This document shows positions 18,814 to 23,027 of a stretch of DNA of 23,027 bases, in pieces (position 1 is the first letter of the stretch; each line of letters opens with the position of its first letter). The position numbers and the translations under genes are program-made. The stretch is from positions 1-23,027 of the forward strand of contig JAFQEB010000130.1 of NCBI GenBank assembly GCA_017399225.1. The letters are read 5' to 3'. The notes under the pieces are model-generated. The model did no database searches and was not told the origin of the DNA. It saw only the letters and a list, made by a program, of their open reading frames with translations. The DNA is from Clostridia bacterium. Lineage in GTDB: Bacteria; Bacillota_A; Clostridia; Christensenellales; Aristaeellaceae.

Positions 18814-20004
18814 ATGATCGCACAGCGCCCCCCGATGGGCTGGAATTCCTGGAACACCTTTGGCTGGCAGATCAACGACGCGCTGATCCGCGAAATGGCC
18901 GACTACATGGTGGCCGAAGGCTACCGCGACGCAGGCTATGAGTACCTGGTCATCGACGACTGCTGGTCCCTCAAGCAGCGCGGCGAGGACGGCCGCATCG
19001 TACCCGACCCGGAGAAGTTCCCCAGCGGCATGAAGGCCGTGGCGGACTACGTTCACGCCAAGGGCCTGAAGTTCGGCATGTACTCCTGCGCGGGCGTTCG
19101 CACCTGCGCGGGCTATCCCGGCAGCTATGACCACGAGTTCGTCGACGCCCAAACCTTTGCCGACTGGGGCGTAGACTTCCTCAAGTACGACTTCTGCAAC
19201 TTCCCTGCCTCGGGCAACTGCAAGGCCCGATACCTGACAATGTCCATGGCACTGAAGGCCACCGGCCGTGAGATCCTCTTCTCCGCCTGCAACTGGGGTC
19301 AGCAGGAGCCCGGTCAGTGGATGCGTCAAATTGGCGCCCACATGTACCGCTCCACCGGCGATATCTTCGACAACTTCCGCTCCTTCACCGACATCGCCAA
19401 ATCCCAGCTGGACAAGCTGTGCATGTCCGGCTCCTACTGCTTCAACGATATGGACATGCTGACCGTCGGCATGTGCGGCAACGGCAACGTAGGCATCGGC
19501 AAGGTGTGCACGTACGAGGAGTACCGCCTGCAGTTCAGCTTGTGGGCCCTGTGCGGCGTGCCGCTGATGATGGGCGCCGACCTGCGCAAGCTCGCCCCCG
19601 AGTACAGAGAGCTGATGCAGAACAAGGATCTGCTGCGCATCAACCAGGATATCGAGTGCCGCGCGCCCTATGTGGTTCGCCGCGACAGCGTGGTGGTCGG
19701 CAACCCCGATCCCCAGCCCGGCGAGCCCCACTGGAAGCACATCCCCGACAGCGCGTATGTGCTGCTGCGCTGCCTGAGCGACAACGAGTTCGCCCTCTTC
19801 TTCGCCAACATGGCTGACAAGGGCAGCGAGGTGCATGTCGAGCTGGCTGACCTGGGCCTGCCCGCCACCGGCGGCGTGGCGCTGGAGATGCGCGACGTAT
19901 TCACCGGCGAGACCTTCAGCAAGGTCAGCGACAGCTTCCAGCCCCACATCGAGGGCCACGACTGCAAGCTGTACCTGTGCAAGCTGGTGAAGGCCCGTGG
20001 CTGA
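18814..20004 (+). CDS. Cytosolic GH27 alpha-galactosidase-like enzyme
   Basis: Retaining hydrolase of GH27, 396 residues, without signal peptide. The start ATG at 18814 has AAAAGGAGG 10 nt upstream and opens directly into the family N-terminus (PPMGWNSWNTFG, 6-17). The sugar-recognition motif IDDCW is at 47-51. The nucleophile is D126 in LKYDFCN. The acid/base region reads YCFNDMDML (208-216), where many members have WNDPDML. The catalytic barrel is followed by a short antiparallel beta domain from about 310. Alpha-galactosidase is the default reading; GH27 also contains beta-L-arabinopyranosidases, which would suit this locus. It diverges from the arabinan operon and is followed, with an 8 nt overlap, by a small CxxC protein. 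Action on imported galacto-configured oligosaccharides is inferred. Confidence 0.88.
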   Translation: MIAQRPPMGWNSWNTFGWQINDALIREMADYMVAEGYRDAGYEYLVIDDCWSLKQRGEDGRIVPDPEKFPSGMKAVADYVHAKGLKFGMYSCAGVRTCAGYPGSYDHEFVDAQTFADWGVDFLKYDFCNFPASGNCKARYLTMSMALKATGREILFSACNWGQQEPGQWMRQIGAHMYRSTGDIFDNFRSFTDIAKSQLDKLCMSGSYCFNDMDMLTVGMCGNGNVGIGKVCTYEEYRLQFSLWALCGVPLMMGADLRKLAPEYRELMQNKDLLRINQDIECRAPYVVRRDSVVVGNPDPQPGEPHWKHIPDSAYVLLRCLSDNEFALFFANMADKGSEVHVELADLGLPATGGVALEMRDVFTGETFSKVSDSFQPHIEGHDCKLYLCKLVKARG

Positions 20005-20191
20005 TCGCTGCCTGCAGTGCGCCTCTCCCCTCGCCCGGGATGAGATTGGCCTGACAAAGAAGCTGATCAACCGGGGGTGCACGGAGTTCCTGTGTTACCG
20101 CTGTATGGCAGAGCGCTTCGACGTGACGGTCGAGGAGCTGCAGCGCAAGGTCGAGGAGTTCCGGGAAATGGGCTGCACGCTGTTTAAATGA
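19997..20191 (+). CDS. Small cysteine-rich (zinc-ribbon-like) protein, GTG start
   Basis: Protein of 64 residues starting at a GTG inside the end of the GH27 gene (8 nt overlap), with GTGAAGG just upstream, so it is probably made by coupled translation. Two CxxC pairs (C5/C8 and C33/C36) plus C28 and C60 suggest bound zinc or an iron-sulfur centre. The C-terminal half (about 41-58) is a charged helix, ending GCTLFK. I recall short clostridial proteins of unknown function with a similar CxxC core and a GCTLF end, so I judge it real. No function can be assigned from sequence. Confidence 0.65.
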   Translation: MADRCLQCASPLARDEIGLTKKLINRGCTEFLCYRCMAERFDVTVEELQRKVEEFREMGCTLFK

Positions 20192-20470
20192 AAGAAGGGA
20201 GAACGCTTCATGCGGTCTCCCCAGACTGTCAAAAAACTCTATGGGAGGTGTCGGAGGGCCCGCAGGCCCTCTGACTGTAATCGTATCCGGGGGCTTTGCC
20301 GCCGGGGCGGGGCGGTTTCGGCTTGCGCCGAAACCATTCCTTACATTTTTTGCGGCCGTCAGCTTTAGCTGACAGCCAAAAATGCAAAACCTCCACTCAA
20401 AAAAGTGGCCGCAGCCACTATTTTGACACGCAGGGGAGACCGCTTCATGCGGTCTCCCCTTTGATTGTCC
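20192..20470. repeat. Intergenic hairpin mosaic bounded by a repeated palindrome
   Basis: No gene is seen here. Near-identical palindromes with arms GGGAGA.CGC and GCGGTCTCCC around TTCAT lie at both ends (20197-20222 and 20432-20460). Between them are hairpins at 20250-20275, 20287-20305, 20314-20335 (9 bp perfect), 20344-20384 (GTCAGCT/AGCTGAC core with CATTTTT/AAAAATG outer arms) and 20404-20419. TGTCAAAA (20227-20234) and TTTTGACA also face each other across the region. It resembles dispersed intergenic repeats of gut Clostridia. Confidence 0.7.
20399..20424 (-). terminator. Bidirectional hairpin terminator, best for GH31
   Basis: AGTGGC and GCCACT pair around a 4 nt loop. On the minus strand, downstream of GH31, the stem runs into six T residues; on the plus strand it is followed by ATTTT, a weaker signal for the GH27 unit. 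Confidence 0.6.
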
Positions 20471-22540
20471 TTATTCGGTATAGATGGGCCAGTCCGCGCC
20501 GTCGCGCAGGAGGACGGGGATCACGTCGAGGGGCGCGGGGACGGTGACGGTCTGGCCGCCCTCGTAGATCTTGCCGGTGTAGGCGTCCTTCCACACGCTG
20601 CCCTGGGGCAGGTAGACGGTGCGCTCGGTAACGCCGGGCTCCATGACCGGGGCCACCAGCATGTCCGGGCCGAACATGTAGCAGTCCTCGGTATGCCAGG
20701 CCTGCTTGTCATCCGGGAACTCGTAGAAGAGGGGGCGCATGACGGGCGCGCCGGTCTCGTGGGCCTCCTGCATCAGGCGGCGGACGTAGGGGCGGATGCG
20801 CTCGCGGATGAAGAGGTATTTGCACAGGATGGGCGTGTTCTCCTCGCCGAAGGACCAGACCTCGTTGTCCTGTCCGCTGGTGATTTGGCGGATGTTGTTG
20901 CGGTACTCCTGCTCCCGCTCGTACCAGGGGGAGCGCTCGCCGTGCATACGGAAGACGGGATTGAAGCAGCCCCAGGCAAACCAGCGGAGCAGGAGCTCGC
21001 GGAAGGCGGGGTCGGAGCCGTCGCCGCCCATGAAGCCGCCGATGTCGCTCGTCCACCAGGGGATGCCGGCCATCTGCATGGAGAGGCCCGCCTGCAGCTG
21101 CTCGCGCATGGCGCGGAAGGAGGAGTGGATGTCGCCCGACCAGGCGAGGACGGCGTACTTCTGGCTGCCCGCCCAGGCGCAGCGGGTGAGGGACATGATC
21201 TCCGTTTCGCCGGCTTCCTTCAGGCCGTCGTAGAAGCCCTTGGCGTAGCCCACCGGGTAGGTGTTGGTCACCTGCAGGGCCGGGCCGGCCCAGTAGCGAT
21301 AGTTATCAAACTCGTAGCAATCGTACTCCGGCTCGGCCTCGTCCAGCCAGAAGCAGCGGATGCCCTTCGTGTAATAATTCTGCTTGCACTTTTCCCACAC
21401 GAACTTCTGCGCGGCGGGGTTCGTGGCGTCGAAGATGACCGTGGCGCCCATCCAGGTCATGGTGTCCTTGCCGCGGTCGGTGCGGACGAGGTAGCCGTAC
21501 TCCTCCATTTCGGCGCGGTTGTCGCTGCGTTCATCCACCGTGGGCCAGACGGAGACGACGGGCTCGATGCCCATTTCGCGCAGCTCCTTCACCATGCCGT
21601 CGGGGTCGGGCCAGTCGATGGGGTCGAAGCGCCAGTCGCCCTGGCGGGGCCAGTGGAAGAAGTCCACCACGATCACGTCCATGGGCAGGCCCATCGCCCT
21701 GTGCTTGCGGGCGACGGTCATCAGCTCGTCCTGCGTGCGGTAGCGGAGCTTGCACTGCCAGTAGCCCAGGCCGTACTCGGGCATCATCGGCGTGCGGCCC
21801 GTGACGGCGGTGTAGTTGCGCTCGATGTCCGCGGGGGTGTCGCCGCAGGTGATGTAGTAGTCCATCTTTTTCGTGGAGCGGGCCGTCCATTCGGTGCGGT
21901 TGGTGCCGAAGGTGCAGGTGCCCACCGCCGGGTTGTTCCACAGGAAGCCATAGCCGCGGCTGGAGACGTAGAAGGGCACGGAGGCCTGGCAGTTGCGGTG
22001 GCACAGTTCGAGGGTCGCGCCCTTCTTGTTCAGGTGCTTGTCCTGGTACTGGCCCATGCCGAAGATCATTTCGTCGTCGAAGGCCTCGAAGCGAGCGGAC
22101 AGGGCGAAGTCATTGGTGCCGGGGATGCACTTCAGCTCGCGGGCCGGGATGCGCAGGGACACCGAGTAGCGGTTGATGCGGTTGCGGTTGCGCCAGTACT
22201 CTTCGGTCAGGAGCTCGCCCTTCTGGTTGTAGAAGCTCAGCCAGCCCTCGGGGTTGACCTTGACGGTCAGCTTGCCGTTTGTGAACGTCCAGATGCGGCC
22301 GGTGGAGTGATAGTGCTTGAACTCCTCGGTCTTGTACCAGGGGTCGGTGGTGTCGACCTCTTCCCAGGTGATCACGGGGGTGATGGCTTCGACCGGCTCG
22401 GTGAGGGCCCAGTCGCGGGGGTCCATTTGGGGCTCGTTGGTCATGCGGACGCGGACGCCGTCCGTGCCCCAGGGGTCGATCCACAGCTGCGTGCTGCCGC
22501 CGAGGATGGTCAGGCGGGGGCCTTGTTGGATGATGCGCAT
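20471..22540 (-). CDS. Cytosolic GH31 alpha-xylosidase/alpha-glucosidase-like enzyme
   Basis: Retaining alpha-glycosidase of GH31, 689 residues, no signal peptide. It has an N-terminal beta-sandwich (about 1-245), then a (beta/alpha)8 barrel (about 250-590) and C-terminal beta domains ending with a VIPVLLRDGA segment. The nucleophile is D400 in CFWLDEAEPE and the acid/base is D470 in AWSGDIHSSF. Substrate-site motifs YGLGYWQCKLRY (256-267) and VVDFFHW (291-297) are typical. AAAGGAG lies 7 nt before ATG 22540. It is transcribed convergently with the GH27 unit and ends 11 nt before the hairpin mosaic. Alpha-xylosidase acting on imported xyloglucan-type fragments fits the hemicellulose setting, but alpha-glucosidase or another GH31 activity is not excluded. 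Confidence 0.9.
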   Translation of the reverse strand: MRIIQQGPRLTILGGSTQLWIDPWGTDGVRVRMTNEPQMDPRDWALTEPVEAITPVITWEEVDTTDPWYKTEEFKHYHSTGRIWTFTNGKLTVKVNPEGWLSFYNQKGELLTEEYWRNRNRINRYSVSLRIPARELKCIPGTNDFALSARFEAFDDEMIFGMGQYQDKHLNKKGATLELCHRNCQASVPFYVSSRGYGFLWNNPAVGTCTFGTNRTEWTARSTKKMDYYITCGDTPADIERNYTAVTGRTPMMPEYGLGYWQCKLRYRTQDELMTVARKHRAMGLPMDVIVVDFFHWPRQGDWRFDPIDWPDPDGMVKELREMGIEPVVSVWPTVDERSDNRAEMEEYGYLVRTDRGKDTMTWMGATVIFDATNPAAQKFVWEKCKQNYYTKGIRCFWLDEAEPEYDCYEFDNYRYWAGPALQVTNTYPVGYAKGFYDGLKEAGETEIMSLTRCAWAGSQKYAVLAWSGDIHSSFRAMREQLQAGLSMQMAGIPWWTSDIGGFMGGDGSDPAFRELLLRWFAWGCFNPVFRMHGERSPWYEREQEYRNNIRQITSGQDNEVWSFGEENTPILCKYLFIRERIRPYVRRLMQEAHETGAPVMRPLFYEFPDDKQAWHTEDCYMFGPDMLVAPVMEPGVTERTVYLPQGSVWKDAYTGKIYEGGQTVTVPAPLDVIPVLLRDGADWPIYTE

Positions 22541-22720
22541 GGGAGGGCTCCTTTCGTAAATGAAAAATGGAAAATGGAAAATGGAAAGTGAAATGAGGTC
22601 GGGCTTGCCCGACGAGCGCTGTCAACGCTTGCGTTGATGGCGCGAAGCCCACGGCAGGGCTTGACCCTGACGCGGGCCGGTATATGAAAAGTGAAGTTGC
22701 TGGGCGGGGCAAGCAGCGCA
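22541..22720. repeat. Gene-free stretch upstream of GH31: short tandem repeat and hairpins
   Basis: Holds the GH31 ribosome site, a 7 bp tandem repeat of ATGGAAA type (about 22559-22590), and hairpins GTCGGGC/GCCCGAC (about 22597-22612) and CGCTGTCAACG/CGTTGATGGCG (about 22617-22642). No clear promoter was found on the minus strand, so the GH31 start of transcription is unresolved. Confidence 0.5.
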
Positions 22721-22861
22721 AGACCTCATCCGTCACCGCGCAGGCGCGGCGACACCTTCCCCAGAGGGGAAGGCTATTCTACTGGTTCCGCCGTTCCACA
22801 AACTTAGCCTTCCCCTATGGGGAAGGTGGATTCGGACGCAGTCCGAAGACGGATGAGGTCT
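22721..22861. mobile_element. 141 bp MITE-like element with perfect 14 bp inverted ends
   Basis: AGACCTCATCCGTC (22721-22734) is the exact inverse complement of 22848-22861. Inside are two more matching arms, ACCTTCCCC-AGA-GGGGAAGGCT (22753-22774) and AGCCTTCCCC-TAT-GGGGAAGGT (22806-22827), so the whole can fold as one long structure. It encodes nothing and shows no clear target duplication. I recall sequences of this form as common intergenic repeats in gut Clostridia. Confidence 0.7.
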
Positions 22862-22885
22862 TTCGGGGCGGAGGAACCCTCTCAG

Positions 22886-22924
22886 TCAGCTGCGCTGACA
22901 GCTCCCCCGAAGGGGGAGCCTTTT
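22886..22924 (+). terminator. Double hairpin with U-run next to the MITE-like element
   Basis: GTCAGC/GCTGAC is followed by GCTCCCCC (22901-22908), GAA, GGGGGAGC (22912-22919) and then CTTTT on the plus strand. It has terminator form, but no plus-strand gene lies directly upstream, so it may simply be a repeat-borne hairpin. Confidence 0.4.
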
Positions 22925-22989
22925 GGTTACGGTGAATTATACTATCAAGTGCAACACTATAGGAAATAAAAGAAGTTCATACAGATCTC

Positions 22990-22998
22990 TGGTATAAT
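22990..22998 (+). promoter_or_regulatory. Extended -10 promoter leaving the window to the right
   Basis: TGGTATAAT matches an extended -10 box; the -35 region is poor. It would drive a gene beginning beyond base 23027, divergent from GH31. The bases from 22925 to 23027 are otherwise AT-rich leader or spacer without a visible gene. Confidence 0.5.
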
Positions 22999-23027
22999 AG
23001 AGTTACCACACACCAGAATACCGAAAG

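Noticed and set aside
20432..20460. Strong palindrome as the GH31 terminator
   Set aside because: On the minus strand no U-run follows it; the next hairpin (20399-20424) has six U residues and fits better. The palindrome is treated as a repeat copy.
20296..20547. 83-codon plus-strand frame over the hairpin block and GH31 end
   Set aside because: Covers hairpins and the 3' end of a well-supported gene on the other strand; arginine-rich nonsense.
22684..22935. 83-codon plus-strand frame across the inverted-repeat element
   Set aside because: It is simply the translation of the repeat arms, with no ribosome site and no domain.
22936..22960. Minus-strand TATAAT upstream of GH31 (about 22.94 kb) as its promoter
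   Set aside because: No -35 at proper distance, no TGn extension, and it would give a leader of about 400 nt through the inverted-repeat element; left unassigned.

Overview
The window looks like chromosomal DNA of a GC-rich Bacillota (Clostridia-type) gut or rumen bacterium. The evidence is strong AAAGGAGG ribosome sites, extended -10 promoters (TGnTATAAT), sugar ABC importers of the CUT1 type without their own ATPase, a DUF5696/YIP1 gene pair, and hairpin-rich intergenic repeats of a kind I recall from gut Clostridia. Species assignment is inference. No RNA genes, CRISPR arrays, phage genes or transposases were seen.

The main content is a plant-polysaccharide locus, most likely for arabinan and arabino-oligosaccharides. 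On the minus strand a promoter near 18.5 kb drives an eight-gene, roughly 13 kb operon with overlapping or nearly overlapping genes. In order it encodes a secreted GH43 endo-arabinanase, a 998-residue solute-binding protein with two beta-sandwich modules, a MalF/MalG-like permease pair, an NHL-propeller/TPR/YIP1 membrane protein, a secreted DUF5696 protein, and a second permease pair. A second unit (about 5.39 to 3.51 kb) encodes a membrane-anchored solute-binding protein on a coiled-coil stalk and ends in a hairpin terminator. A third unit (3.47 kb to beyond the left edge) encodes a secreted GH51 arabinofuranosidase with a CBM-like insert, then a cytosolic GH51 arabinofuranosidase cut by the window edge.

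Divergent from the main operon, on the plus strand, are a cytosolic GH27 enzyme (alpha-galactosidase-like) and a 64-residue CxxC protein coupled to it. Convergent to these on the minus strand is a cytosolic GH31 alpha-xylosidase/alpha-glucosidase-like enzyme. Between them lies a 260 bp mosaic of hairpins. To the right is a 141 bp element with perfect 14 bp inverted ends, further hairpins, and a promoter leaving the window.

Inferred logic: GH43 and the exported GH51 cut arabinan at the surface, two importers bring in the products using an ATPase encoded elsewhere, and cytosolic GH51, GH27 and GH31 finish degradation of arabino-, galacto- and xylo/gluco-configured oligosaccharides. The least explained part is the NHL-YIP1 plus DUF5696 pair placed between the two permease pairs. 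It may be a surface capture, processing or sensing module.
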